This document shows, in pieces, positions 1 to 8,565 of a stretch of 42,253 nt of DNA. The stretch covers positions 1 to 42,253 of the forward strand of contig PGEI01000017.1 of the NCBI GenBank assembly GCA_002894305.1, in the 5' to 3' direction. This DNA is from Comamonadaceae bacterium CD01. GTDB lineage: Bacteria; Pseudomonadota; Gammaproteobacteria; Burkholderiales; Burkholderiaceae_C. Position numbers and translations under genes: made by a program. The notes beneath the pieces were generated by a model that worked only from the letters and a program-made list of their open reading frames with translations, made no database searches and was not told the origin of the DNA. The stretch's first letter is position 1. The number at the start of each line of letters is the position of its first letter.

Positions 1-45
1 CGGCAAGCGAAGCCGACAAAGTAACCGTTTGATTTAAAAATGGAA

Positions 46-795
46 TCAGGCCTGCGCGCGCACCAGCGCCAGCGCGCGGCACAGGTCGACCCAGGTGGCG
101 GCCTTGGCCTGGGGCGTGCGCAGCAGGTAGCCGGGGTCGTGGCTGACGGCCACGGGCGTGCCATCGGCCAATCGGTGGGGCTGGGCGCGCAGGCGCCCCA
201 GCGGCTCATGGCTGGCCAGCACGTGGCGCGCCGCGCCCAGGCCCAGCGCCAGCACCATGTCCGGGCGCAGGTCGGCCGCAACCTGCTCCAGGGTTGCCTG
301 CGGCGCGGCGCCGTCGCCCTGCGCCGCACGCGTGAGCACGGCCGCGTGGCAGCGCGGGTTCCGGTGCAGGCCGAGCGCGCGCAGCATGTTGTCTAGCAGC
401 CGGCCGGCGTCGCCCGCCAGCGGCTGCGCGGGGTCGCGGCCTTCGACGATGACCAGCCAGCCGCCGCCACTGGACTGCGGCGGCACATCTGCACCCTGCG
501 GGTACAGCAGCACGGGCGCATGCAGCTGCAGCGCCGGCGCCTGGCCCGCACGTGCAGGGGCAGTTGCGGGCGCGGCTGCGGGCCGGGCGGCAGGCGGCGC
601 AGCGGCCGCGGGCGGGCGGGGTGCCACCGGCATGGCGGCGGCCGGTGATCCCTGAGCGGGGGCAGGGGCAGGGGCGGGCACGGCCGCGACCGGAGCAGGC
701 GCCGGGGCCGCCGGCTTCGGCGGCGCCGGCAGCCAGACGGTCACGCCCATCTCCTGCAGCATGGCCCGCTGGCGGGGGTCGAGTTCCAGGCTCAT
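46..795 (-). CDS. uracil-DNA glycosylase-like protein (degenerate)
   Basis: The C-terminal half resembles the UDG superfamily (family 4/5 or phage-polymerase-associated type). A glycine-rich VEGRDPAQPLAGDAG stretch sits where active enzymes have the GEAPG...GRPFVG motif, and SHDPGYLLR replaces the HPAYLLR-like motif. The four iron-sulfur cysteines expected in family 4 are missing. The N-terminal third after a short start is a Pro/Ala-rich linker typical of disordered sequence. The ATG at 795 is chosen because it overlaps the rimI stop as ATGA, so the gene is translationally coupled to rimI. The same trio (tsaB, rimI, UDG-like) recurs in Burkholderiales. Active-site loss suggests a non-catalytic or altered role; annotation as a working uracil glycosylase would be unsafe. 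Confidence 0.72.
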   Translation of the reverse strand: MSLELDPRQRAMLQEMGVTVWLPAPPKPAAPAPAPVAAVPAPAPAPAQGSPAAAMPVAPRPPAAAAPPAARPAAAPATAPARAGQAPALQLHAPVLLYPQGADVPPQSSGGGWLVIVEGRDPAQPLAGDAGRLLDNMLRALGLHRNPRCHAAVLTRAAQGDGAAPQATLEQVAADLRPDMVLALGLGAARHVLASHEPLGRLRAQPHRLADGTPVAVSHDPGYLLRTPQAKAATWVDLCRALALVRAQA

Positions 796-1262
796 AGCGG
801 CAATTTCATCACGACGGCATCTTCGCGCAGGCCGTCGCCGGCGGGGTAGTAGTTTCTGCGCAGGCCCACGCGCCGGTAGCCGTGCGCCTCGTAGATCTGC
901 TGCGCGCGCTGGTTGCTCACGCGCACCTCCAGCCACAGCGCCTGGGCGTTGCGCGCGCGCGCCCACAGCGCCAGCGCGTCGAGCATGACCCAGGCCCAGC
1001 CCTGGCGCTGGTAGGCAGGCGCGACGGTGATGTTGAGCAAATGGCCCTCATCCACGCCCTGCATCACGACGAAGTAGCCCAGCAGCGTCTCGCCGGCCAG
1101 CAGCAGCTCGATGGTGTAGCCGGCGGCCATCGCGTCGATGAAATTGCCGCGCGACCAGGGGTGGGCGTAGGCGCTGTCCTCGACGGCCATCAACGCGTCC
1201 AGGCGCGCCAGCGACAGCGGCTCGAAGCGCGCCTCCTGCGGGATGTCCGGCACCGCGCTCAC
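792..1262 (-). CDS. rimI: ribosomal protein S18-alanine N-acetyltransferase
   Basis: GNAT-fold acetyltransferase of 156 aa, the usual RimI length. The acetyl-CoA loop is visible as YQRQGWAW (Q/R-x-x-G-x-A), followed by LEVRVSN and a C-terminal YEAHGYRRVGLRRNYY segment, both typical of RimI. RimI acetylates the N-terminal alanine of ribosomal protein S18. The start is taken as GTG at 1262 because it overlaps the tsaB stop as GTGA, and no ATG lies closer to the conserved region. The gene is the middle member of a three-gene overlapping minus-strand cluster with tsaB upstream and the UDG-like gene downstream. Confidence 0.9.
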   Translation of the reverse strand: MSAVPDIPQEARFEPLSLARLDALMAVEDSAYAHPWSRGNFIDAMAAGYTIELLLAGETLLGYFVVMQGVDEGHLLNITVAPAYQRQGWAWVMLDALALWARARNAQALWLEVRVSNQRAQQIYEAHGYRRVGLRRNYYPAGDGLREDAVVMKLPL

Positions 1263-1969
1263 GGCTTGCCGGCCGCGCGCCGGGCCGCCTCCCGCTCTTG
1301 CGTGGTCTGCGCCACCTTGTCGCGCACGTACAAAGGCAGCGCCTCGTCGGGCGCCACCGCCGCGCCCGCCTGCAACAGCGCCGGCGCCAGGCTCAGCAGC
1401 GCGCGCGCCGTGGGCAGCGCGGTGGCGATGCACTCCGCCGGCGCCTGTGGCGCCAGCCGCTCGCCGTAGGCTGCGCGGGCGTTGCCCGCCAGCGCCCAGC
1501 CCGCGGGCAGCTGCACCGTCTCGGGCGCGCCCAGGGCAAAGTCGCCCTGCTGCTGCCAGCGCCCGTCCTGCCACTGCAAGGCCGCGCTGTAGACCTCGCC
1601 CATGCGCGCGTCCAGCGTGGCAACAACCTGGGTGCAGCCATGATCCAGCCGCGCCTGCTCGGCCACCGCCTGCAGCGTGTCGACGGGCAGCACCGGCAGG
1701 CCGGCGCCGCCGCGCGCGCCAAACGCCAGCCCTTGCGCAACCGAGCAGGCGGTGCGCAGCCCGGTAAACGAGCCGGGACCGCGGCCAAAGACCAGCGCGT
1801 CAAGCGCATCCAGCGCCAGGCCGGCCTGGGCAAGCAAGTCCAGCACGGTGGCAATCAAATGGGCCGACGCCTGCGCGCCGCCCGGCCCCTGGTGCGCCAG
1901 CACGCGGTCGCCGTGCTGCACGGCCACGTGCATGGTATCGGTGCTGGTATCGAAGGCAAGCAGTTTCAT
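1259..1969 (-). CDS. tsaB: tRNA threonylcarbamoyladenosine biosynthesis protein TsaB
   Basis: 236-aa member of the ASKHA-fold TsaB family, which with TsaD and TsaE makes the t6A37 modification of ANN-decoding tRNAs. It begins MKLLAFDTSTD, the usual phosphate-binding loop, and has the hallmark GRGPGSFTGLR segment near residue 65. The length is normal (about 230 aa). It is the first gene of the tsaB-rimI-UDG cluster and is divergent from dacB across a 72-bp gap, which must hold both promoters. Nothing unusual is seen. Confidence 0.93.
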   Translation of the reverse strand: MKLLAFDTSTDTMHVAVQHGDRVLAHQGPGGAQASAHLIATVLDLLAQAGLALDALDALVFGRGPGSFTGLRTACSVAQGLAFGARGGAGLPVLPVDTLQAVAEQARLDHGCTQVVATLDARMGEVYSAALQWQDGRWQQQGDFALGAPETVQLPAGWALAGNARAAYGERLAPQAPAECIATALPTARALLSLAPALLQAGAAVAPDEALPLYVRDKVAQTTQEREAARRAAGKP

Positions 1970-2041
1970 TGCGCCGGATTATCCTGAAATACGCCCGCCC
2001 CACCGGCCATCGGCGCGCCCGCGCGGGCATAGACTTGCGCA

Positions 2042-3502
2042 ATGCGCCCGCTCTCCCTCCTCTCCGTCCTGGCCGCCGCCCTGTGCCTGGCGCTGGCCGC
2101 ACCGGTGCCCGCAGCTGCGGGCACCGCCGCCACGCTGCCCGCGCCGGTGCTGGCCGCGCTGCAGCGCGCCAAGCTGCCGGCCCAGGCGCTGTCCGTCGTC
2201 GTCGCCCCGGCCTCACCCGGCGCGCAGCCGCTGCTGGCCTGGCGCGCGGACACGCAGTCCAACCCGGCGTCGGTGATGAAGCTGGTGACCACTTACGCCG
2301 CGCTTGAGCTGTTGGGCCCGGCCTATACCTGGCCGACGACGGTCTACCTGGACGCCCAGCCGGTCGACGGGCGGCTTCAGGGCAATGTCTACATCCGCGG
2401 CCAGGGCGACCCGCAGCTGGTCGTTGAGCGCCTGTGGCTGCTGATGCAGCGCCTGCGCGCGCAGGGCGTGACCGTCGTGATGGGCGACATCGTGCTCGAC
2501 CGCAGCGCGTTTGTGCTGCCCACACACGACGCGGCCGCGTTCGACGACGAACCCTGGCGCCCCTACAACGCGGCGCCCGACGCGCTGCTGATCAACTTCA
2601 AGTCGCTCACGCTCAGCTTCACGCCCGACACTGCGGCCGGCGTGGCACGCATTGCCTACGAGCCGCCGCTGGCCGGCGTGCAGCTGCCCGTCAGCGTGGC
2701 GCTGGCGCCAGCCGGCCAGGCCTGCGGCGACTGGCGCGCCCAGCTGCAACCCCAGCTGGGCGACGCGCGGCAGGTGGCCTTTGCCGGCAGCTACCCGGCC
2801 AGTTGCGGTGCGCAGCAGTGGCATGTGGCGCCGGCCGACCCGGGCGGCTACGGCGCCCGCGCCATCGAGGCGATGTGGCGCGAGGTGGGCGGCGCGCTGA
2901 CCGGCCAGGTGCGCGAGGGCAGCGTGCCGCCCAACCTGGCCCCGGCGCTCACGCTGCAGTCGCCGCCGCTGGCCGAGGTGATTCGCTCCATCAACAAATA
3001 CAGCAACAACGTGATGACCCAGCAACTCTTTTTGACGATGGGTCTGCAGGACAGTGGCGTGGGCAGCTTCGACGGCGCGCGTGCGGCGCTGGCGCGCTGG
3101 TGGAGCACGCGCATCGGCGGCGAGCCGCCGCAGGTGGACAACGGCGCCGGCCTGAGCCGCGACGCCCGCATCAGCGCCGATGCGCTGGCGCGCATGCTGC
3201 AGCAGGCCTGGGCCTCGCCCGTCATGCCCGAGCTGGTGGCGTCGCTGCCGATTGCCGGCGTCGACGGCACGCTGCGCCGGCGCAAGGGGCTGGCCGTCGG
3301 CCGCGCCCACCTGAAGACCGGCAGCCTGCGCGACGTGGCCTCGCTGGCGGGCTTTGTCGACGGCGCCGACGGCCAGCGCTATGTGCTGGTGGCGCTGGTC
3401 AACCACGAGGGCGCGGCCGGCGCGCGGGCGGCGCTGGACGCGCTGATCGACTGGACTGCAACGCAGGGGCAGCCGAATACCGCCGTTCAGGCGCGGCGCT
3501 GA
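2042..3502 (+). CDS. dacB: D-alanyl-D-alanine carboxypeptidase/endopeptidase (PBP4)
   Basis: 486-aa periplasmic penicillin-binding protein of peptidase family S13. A signal peptide is clear (MRPLSLLSVLAAALCLALA, cleavage near APA/AAG). The three active-site motifs are present: SVMK with Ser77 and Lys80, SNN with Ser321 and Asn323, and KTG at 425-427. The gap between the first two motifs is large, as in PBP4 proteins, which carry extra domains there. It trims D-Ala and cleaves D-Ala-mDAP crosslinks in peptidoglycan. It is divergent from tsaB; the next gene starts 215 bp downstream beyond several GC-rich hairpins. Confidence 0.93.
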   Translation: MRPLSLLSVLAAALCLALAAPVPAAAGTAATLPAPVLAALQRAKLPAQALSVVVAPASPGAQPLLAWRADTQSNPASVMKLVTTYAALELLGPAYTWPTTVYLDAQPVDGRLQGNVYIRGQGDPQLVVERLWLLMQRLRAQGVTVVMGDIVLDRSAFVLPTHDAAAFDDEPWRPYNAAPDALLINFKSLTLSFTPDTAAGVARIAYEPPLAGVQLPVSVALAPAGQACGDWRAQLQPQLGDARQVAFAGSYPASCGAQQWHVAPADPGGYGARAIEAMWREVGGALTGQVREGSVPPNLAPALTLQSPPLAEVIRSINKYSNNVMTQQLFLTMGLQDSGVGSFDGARAALARWWSTRIGGEPPQVDNGAGLSRDARISADALARMLQQAWASPVMPELVASLPIAGVDGTLRRRKGLAVGRAHLKTGSLRDVASLAGFVDGADGQRYVLVALVNHEGAAGARAALDALIDWTATQGQPNTAVQARR

Positions 3503-3717
3503 CGCAGCGCCCCTTCGGGGACATCCGGGCAAACCAGGGCAAACCCGGACAAAAAAGCCGACATGCAGTTCTGAGCGAAAATCCCCCCCTCTTTCACCGG
3601 GCCTTTGGGCCGGCCGCGCCCACTTCGGGGCGGCCGTTGCAGGTGCAGTGCGCACCGCACCCCAAGCCGCCGAACGCACCGCCTGCCACCCCGCAGGCCT
3701 TTTTCGGGCCGCCATCC
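3503..3717. other. intergenic stretch with several GC-rich hairpins
   Basis: Between dacB and the MFS gene lie several self-complementary pieces: CCCCTTCGGGG just after the dacB stop, TCCGGG/CCCGGA followed by an A-run near 3525-3556, and a larger GGCCGCGCCC/GGGGCGGCC pair near 3610-3635. The first two could terminate dacB transcription. The last would fold in the leader of the downstream gene. No open reading frame here looks genuine. Confidence 0.35.
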
Positions 3718-4956
3718 ATGGATACCGCTTTCAATCCATCGCCTCCCGCCGCTGCCACGTCGTCACGCATGAGCGCGCTGGAGCGACGCTCCAGCATCAG
3801 CCTGGCGCTGATTTTTGCGCTGCGCATGCTGGGCCTGTTCCTGGTGCTGCCCGTCTTCATGCTGGAGGCCAGCAAATACCCGGGCGGCGACGACCCGGCG
3901 CTGGTCGGCCTGGCCATGGGCATGTATGGGTTGACGCAGGCCTTCCTGCAGCTGCCGCTGGGCATGGCGTCCGACCGCTTCGGGCGCAAGCGCGTCATCG
4001 TCGCCGGCCTGCTGGTGTTTGCCGCCGGCAGCCTGATCGCGGCGCTGGCCACCGACATCACCGGCCTGCTGGTGGGCCGCGGCCTGCAGGGTGCGGGCGC
4101 GGTCTCGGCCGCGGTCACCGCGCTGCTGGCCGACCAGACGCGCGACGTGGTGCGCACCAAGGCCATGGCGCTGGTGGGCATCAGCATCGGGCTGATGTTT
4201 GCCATTGCCCTGGTGGCCGGCCCGCTGCTGGCCGGCGCCATCGGGCTGGACGGCCTGTTCGCATTCACTTTTGCGCTGACGCTGGCGGGCATTGCCGTCG
4301 TGCTGTGGGTAGTGCCACCCGAGCCGCGTCGCCACGCCGATGCACCCACCGGGCGCCTGGTCGACGTGCTGCGCCACGCCGACCTGATGCGCGTGAACCT
4401 GGGCGTGTTCGCGCTGCACACCATCCAGATGTCGATGTGGGTGGCCGTGCCGGCCATGCTGGTGCAGGCGGGCCTGGCCAAGCAGGCGCACTGGCAGGTC
4501 TATCTGCCGGCGGTCGTGCTGTCCATCGTCGCCATGGGCGGGCTGTTCTCGATGGAGCGCCGCGGCAAGCTGCGCGCTGCCATGCTGCTGGCCATCGGCA
4601 TGATCGCCGTCGTGCAGCTGGCGCTGGCGCTGCTGGCGCGCAGCGGCGCCGCGCCCACGCTGCTGGCCATGGGCGCGCTGCTGTTCGTGTTCTTCTGCGG
4701 CTTCAACATGATGGAGGCCACGCAGCCCAGCCTGGTCTCGCGCATGGCGCCGGCCAGCCTGCGCGGCGCGGCGCTGGGCACCTACAACACGCTGCAGTCC
4801 ATCGGCTTGTTTGCCGGCGGCGCACTGGGCGGCGCGCTGGCCAAGTGGTACGGCGCCAGCGGCCTGTTCGTGGCGACCGCCGTCATCGGCCTGCTGTGGC
4901 TGGTGCTGACCTGGCCGCTCAAGCCCGTCGGGCGCGACAGCGCGCACGCGCACTGA
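3718..4956 (+). CDS. major facilitator superfamily transporter
   Basis: 412-aa polytopic membrane protein with about 12 predicted membrane segments. The MFS motif A is present in the loop after segment 2 as GMASDRFGRKRV. The domain has the length of a drug/proton antiporter of the DHA1 group; it resembles YajR but lacks YajR's extra C-terminal domain. The substrate cannot be read from the sequence. The start is uncertain: ATG 3718 has a poor ribosome-binding site, and ATG 3769 (MSALERR) right before the first membrane segment is an equally good candidate. It is followed after 150 bp by ssb on the same strand. Confidence 0.82.
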   Translation: MDTAFNPSPPAAATSSRMSALERRSSISLALIFALRMLGLFLVLPVFMLEASKYPGGDDPALVGLAMGMYGLTQAFLQLPLGMASDRFGRKRVIVAGLLVFAAGSLIAALATDITGLLVGRGLQGAGAVSAAVTALLADQTRDVVRTKAMALVGISIGLMFAIALVAGPLLAGAIGLDGLFAFTFALTLAGIAVVLWVVPPEPRRHADAPTGRLVDVLRHADLMRVNLGVFALHTIQMSMWVAVPAMLVQAGLAKQAHWQVYLPAVVLSIVAMGGLFSMERRGKLRAAMLLAIGMIAVVQLALALLARSGAAPTLLAMGALLFVFFCGFNMMEATQPSLVSRMAPASLRGAALGTYNTLQSIGLFAGGALGGALAKWYGASGLFVATAVIGLLWLVLTWPLKPVGRDSAHAH

Positions 4957-5106
4957 AAAATCCCGGGGTTTTCGTCAAAAAAATTTCCCACGGCCGGCCG
5001 AGCGGCTATCCTGCGCACCTGCCCGCCGCGCAGGGGTGGCGTGGCATTGCATCTGGCCCGGAAATTTCCCCCCTGCTGTCCGGGCCACCATTCAAGGAAT
5101 ACATCC

Positions 5107-5661
5107 ATGGCCTCCGTCAACAAAGTCATCCTCGTCGGCAACCTGGGGCGCGACCCCGAAATGCGCACCTTCCCCAGCGGCGACCAGGTCGCCAACGTTC
5201 GCATTGCCACCACCGACCGCTGGCGCGACAAAAATACCGGCGAAATGCGCGACGCGACCGAGTGGCACAGCGTGGTCTTCAACGGCCGCCTGGCCGAGAT
5301 CGTCGGCCAGTACCTGCGCAAGGGCTCGCAGGTCTACGTCGAAGGCGCGCTGCGCACCCGCAAATGGACCGACCAGAGCGGCCAGGACCGCTACACCACG
5401 GAAATCCGCGCCGACACCATGCAGATGCTGGGCGGACGCCAGGGCCAGGGTCAGGGCGGTGGCGGCCAGGGCGGCGGCTATGACGACGGCGGCTATGGCG
5501 ACGGCGGCGGCTACGAAGCCCAGCAGCCGCGCCGCGCGGCCCCCGCGCCGCGCCCTGCACCCGCGCCACGCGCACCAGCACCGATGCAACCGCCAGCACA
5601 AGCCCCGGCCCAGCCTATGGGCTCGGGCTTTGACGAGATGGACGACGACATTCCGTTCTAA
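5107..5661 (+). CDS. ssb: single-stranded DNA-binding protein
   Basis: 184-aa SSB. The N-terminal OB fold starts [18 protein letters not shown] and contains the conserved EWHSVV and [11 protein letters not shown] segments. A Gly-rich then Pro/Ala-rich linker follows, and the protein ends in the acidic tip DDDIPF that binds partner proteins such as RecQ, PriA and Pol III chi. AAGGAA at 5093-5098 is the ribosome-binding site supporting ATG 5107. The gene is complete and ends just before a strong terminator, so the adjacent island insertion did not damage it. Confidence 0.97.
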   Translation: MASVNKVILVGNLGRDPEMRTFPSGDQVANVRIATTDRWRDKNTGEMRDATEWHSVVFNGRLAEIVGQYLRKGSQVYVEGALRTRKWTDQSGQDRYTTEIRADTMQMLGGRQGQGQGGGGQGGGYDDGGYGDGGGYEAQQPRRAAPAPRPAPAPRAPAPMQPPAQAPAQPMGSGFDEMDDDIPF

Positions 5662-5689
5662 TTACCACTAAACCTGATTTTTGTTGGTA

Positions 5690-5726
5690 GAGGCCCGCTC
5701 CCCCCAGGGAACGGGCCTCTTTTTTT
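5690..5726 (+). terminator. intrinsic terminator of ssb
   Basis: GAGGCCCG at 5690-5697 pairs with CGGGCCTC at 5712-5719, with further TCCC/GGGA pairing inside, followed by seven T residues (5720-5726). This is a textbook Rho-independent terminator and marks the end of host sequence on the left. Confidence 0.9.
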
Positions 5727-5727
5727 A

Positions 5728-5795
5728 ACCCACAGTATTTATTGCCGTGCTACACTGGTTTTTGTAATCCCTACCAGTTTAGAAAGTGTTGGTAA
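5728..5795. other. left island end: candidate attachment and operator region
   Basis: This 68-bp stretch precedes the first recombinase. It holds ACCCACA (5728-5734), matching the repeated motif of the right end. It also holds CTACACTGGT (5750-5759) and ACCAGTTTAG (5773-5782), which are inverted copies matching at 9 of 10 positions across a 13-bp spacer. CTACACTGGTTTTTG (5750-5764) resembles CTACCCACCGTTTTTG at 18653-18668. TACCA (5772-5776) and TTGGTA (5789-5794) form another inverted pair abutting the start codon. A weak promoter may exist (TTGCCG 5742-5747). Role as recombination core, operator or both is inferred. Confidence 0.45.
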
Positions 5796-7046
5796 ATGGG
5801 TAAGTATGTTGCTCAGCGCATCCGCTTCCAAAACGGAGAAAGGCACTCGGTTCTTCAGCTCTCCAACGGCCTTCCGGTACACGAGGTCACGCTGTACCTA
5901 GCCCGCTACCGCACGAAGGGTCGAGCGGCGAACACGATTCACTTCGTCTGCACATCACTCGCCCTGCTTTATCGCGAACTCGCAGCTGCGCGGGTTGACC
6001 TGCTGAAGCGATTCGAACAAGGGCGCTTCCTGTCAAGCCAAGAACTCGACCGGTTGGCCGCGGCCGCTCAGTACCGCATTGACGACTTGGACGAGGATGC
6101 TGTGGCGTCGGGCGGCTCAAACGTCATCAGCATCAACCGCGTGGCCATGCGCAGGGTCAAGCAGGTTGAAGAGAGGCGCCCTGTGGACGCGCAGACGCAA
6201 GCGTCGAGGCTGCGGTACATCGCCGGCTTTCTGAAGTTCTTCTCCACCTATGTCGCTGCAACTTTGCCCCCGCCGCAACGGACCGCGCTTGAAGCGGAAG
6301 CGGAGCGCGCGCTTATGGCATTCAAGGAGCATATTCCCAGAGTATCGAAACGGGCGAAGCTGGGAGCACGGGTTGGCCTGAGTGAGGAGGAGCAGGCGCG
6401 GGTCGTAGCCCTTGTCCACCCGGACTCAACGAGCAACCCTTGGAAGCGGGGATTCGTGAGGCGCCGCAATTGGCTCATCGTCGTGCTGTTGCTTGCCACT
6501 GGCATGAGGCGAGGTGAGTTGCTCGGGCTGCAGGTTCGTGACCTTTCGACCAATCAGTCGAAGCTACGCATCGTGCGCCGCGCAGACGACATCGAGGACC
6601 GCCGCATCGTGCAGCCCAATGCCAAGACCCATGACCGCGAGATTGAGCTCCGCGAGTCAATCATGCGCAAACTCCAGGAGTACCTGGTCGAACGCCGAAG
6701 CATCAAGGCGGCGCGGGTCATCCCGCAGGTCTTCGTGTCCGACGAAGGTAATGCCCTGTCCGAGAAGACCCTCGACAAGATATTCAGGGAGCTGCGCGTG
6801 GCCTGCCCAGGCCTTCCAGTGACGTTAACGAGCCATGTGATGCGGCATACCTGGAATGAGCGCTTCTCTGAAGCGGCAGATGCCATGGGCTTGTCCGAAG
6901 TCACTGAACAGAGAGCACGCAATACCCAGCAGGGTTGGGCAGACGACTCGAAGATGGGTGCTACCTACACGAGACGTCACGCTGCTCGGAAAGGGCAGGA
7001 AATCGCGTTGAAGCTGCAGGAGAAGCTTGATGGCTCACTTACTTGA
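5796..7046 (+). CDS. tyrosine recombinase 1 (GinA-like integrase)
   Basis: 416-aa phage-integrase-family recombinase. The catalytic domain is visible: the first arginine in TGMRRGEL (Arg238), HVMR (His347, Arg350) and the nucleophile in ATYTRRH (Tyr391). The region upstream of residue about 190 should be the SAM-like core-binding domain. An in-frame stop at 5793 fixes the start at ATG 5796; its ribosome-binding site is weak and overlaps the TTGGTA motif, so recombinase binding could repress its own translation start region or promoter. It is the first of six overlapping genes; the next starts 17 bp before its stop. It is longer than RitA-type and XerC-type enzymes. Confidence 0.86.
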   Translation: MGKYVAQRIRFQNGERHSVLQLSNGLPVHEVTLYLARYRTKGRAANTIHFVCTSLALLYRELAAARVDLLKRFEQGRFLSSQELDRLAAAAQYRIDDLDEDAVASGGSNVISINRVAMRRVKQVEERRPVDAQTQASRLRYIAGFLKFFSTYVAATLPPPQRTALEAEAERALMAFKEHIPRVSKRAKLGARVGLSEEEQARVVALVHPDSTSNPWKRGFVRRRNWLIVVLLLATGMRRGELLGLQVRDLSTNQSKLRIVRRADDIEDRRIVQPNAKTHDREIELRESIMRKLQEYLVERRSIKAARVIPQVFVSDEGNALSEKTLDKIFRELRVACPGLPVTLTSHVMRHTWNERFSEAADAMGLSEVTEQRARNTQQGWADDSKMGATYTRRHAARKGQEIALKLQEKLDGSLT

Positions 7047-8565
7047 AGTCCACGTAGATGCACCGGGTGTTAGTGCACGCACACTGCCGGAAGCAGCGTT
7101 CACGCGCAGCGGCGTTGCCTTTCGTCCGGGTGAGAAAGTGTGGCATTGGCGAGATGGGCCTTTCCAGGTGCACATCGACTTTGCCCGCGTCACCCTGCCG
7201 CCGACGGTACCCCTCTTCTCTCTCAAGTACGTCTTGCACGTATTCGCCAAGCGAAGCTCGGCATCTCACCTGACTAACCTGTTTGAGTCCTTCGTTCACT
7301 TCCTTCGGCAACGCGACCAAGAAACACCTCTGAACGTGATTACGGCGCAGGAGGCAGGGAACTTCGCCGCCAGTCTCAGTGCCCACGAATCGTGGCGCAT
7401 CGGAACTTTGAACGTTCTCTTGCAGAAATGGGTCTCCCTCGGCCTCGAGGGGGTTGACGTTGAGTGCGCGCGGTATCTGCGGCATCGGCGCAAGCCGGGG
7501 AACGTGAAGGGAGCAGCCGTAAGGCAGCGCGACCCAGAGGAAGGCCCCTTTAGCGAAGATGAATACACAGCGCTGTACAAGGCAGTGGACGCGGCGTATG
7601 GGGCGGGCGAGATTCCGATGTGGGTGGCCTTGCTGGCTCGTCTGCTCTTTGCCTGTGGTGGCCGTGTTTCCCAGTATGCCTCCCTGAAGGCGATGGATTT
7701 CAGTAACGAAGGCGGCCACTTCGTGCTCAATCTCCCGCAGGCAAAGACCGGCCTGGCACATGCGCGCGCTTCATTCCTTGAGTTCCGTTTGAGCCCGCAG
7801 ACTGGGAGGCTTCTCGCCGACCATCTAGAGCAACTGCAAGGCACGGGGAACTCGCCGATGTTCCCGGAAAGCGTAGTGCTCAAGCGTGGCGAGAAACTGG
7901 ACGCCTACTCCGAAGGAGACCCCTTCAAAGGCCATTGCACTCGAGATGCGCTTTCTCAGGCTTTTAGGGACGCAATGAGCGAACTGGCACCGCCGACTGC
8001 ACGCTTGGACTATGCACCGATGCCCGTCACTCCCAAGCGCTTCCGCTCGACATTCGGAACTCGCTTGGCGGAGGAGGGTGCAAGTCGGGCAGAAATCGCC
8101 GAGCGCCTCGGCCACGCCGACCTCCAAAACGTGGACGTGTACTTTGAGGCGTCACCTGCCATTGTCGACAGCATCGATAAAGCCATGGGCCGGCAGCTCG
8201 CCCCGCTCGCGCGCGCTTTCAGAGGACGACTCGTGGAGGACGAGGAGCACTCGACCAACAAGGGAGCACCTGGCAGCCGCATTATCGACTTTCGCGTCTC
8301 CAACAAGCCGCTCGCGAGTTGCAGCGGGTCAGCAAAGGCATGCGGATTCAACAAGCCGGTTGCATGCTACACCTGCTTCAAGTTCGAACCGTGGCTGGAT
8401 GGTCCGCACGAGCTCGTGCTGAAGCGCCTCGAGGCCGAGCGGGACCAGTTAGGGAAAGATGAGCGAATCGCCGCCATCAATGACGACGCCATCGAAGCTG
8501 TTCGGGAGGTGATTGCCGAATGCTCTCTGGCGAGGGCGCAACAGGCCACGGGAGGGGGCGCGTGA
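7030..8565 (+). CDS. tyrosine recombinase 2 (GinB-like integrase)
   Basis: 511-aa recombinase overlapping the previous gene by 17 bp. AGGAG at 7018-7022 supports ATG 7030. The catalytic arginine is in GGRVSQ (Arg212). The HxxR box reads KRFR (Lys336, Arg339), so its histidine is replaced. The later histidine is in LGHADL (His362) and the nucleophile in DVYF (Tyr371). After the catalytic domain there is an unusual C-terminal extension with four cysteines (431, 438, 446, 449) followed by a FEPW segment, suggestive of a metal-binding finger. The Lys-for-His change may mean altered catalysis or a mainly structural role within a recombinase trio. Confidence 0.85.
   Translation: MAHLLEVHVDAPGVSARTLPEAAFTRSGVAFRPGEKVWHWRDGPFQVHIDFARVTLPPTVPLFSLKYVLHVFAKRSSASHLTNLFESFVHFLRQRDQETPLNVITAQEAGNFAASLSAHESWRIGTLNVLLQKWVSLGLEGVDVECARYLRHRRKPGNVKGAAVRQRDPEEGPFSEDEYTALYKAVDAAYGAGEIPMWVALLARLLFACGGRVSQYASLKAMDFSNEGGHFVLNLPQAKTGLAHARASFLEFRLSPQTGRLLADHLEQLQGTGNSPMFPESVVLKRGEKLDAYSEGDPFKGHCTRDALSQAFRDAMSELAPPTARLDYAPMPVTPKRFRSTFGTRLAEEGASRAEIAERLGHADLQNVDVYFEASPAIVDSIDKAMGRQLAPLARAFRGRLVEDEEHSTNKGAPGSRIIDFRVSNKPLASCSGSAKACGFNKPVACYTCFKFEPWLDGPHELVLKRLEAERDQLGKDERIAAINDDAIEAVREVIAECSLARAQQATGGGA

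Noticed and set aside
1-45. Gene fragment at the left edge
   Set aside because: Only 45 bases; no frame or motif can be supported.
5662-5795. tRNA or tmRNA attachment gene at the island edge
   Set aside because: No cloverleaf or CCA-end sequence is present at either edge; the site is intergenic after ssb.
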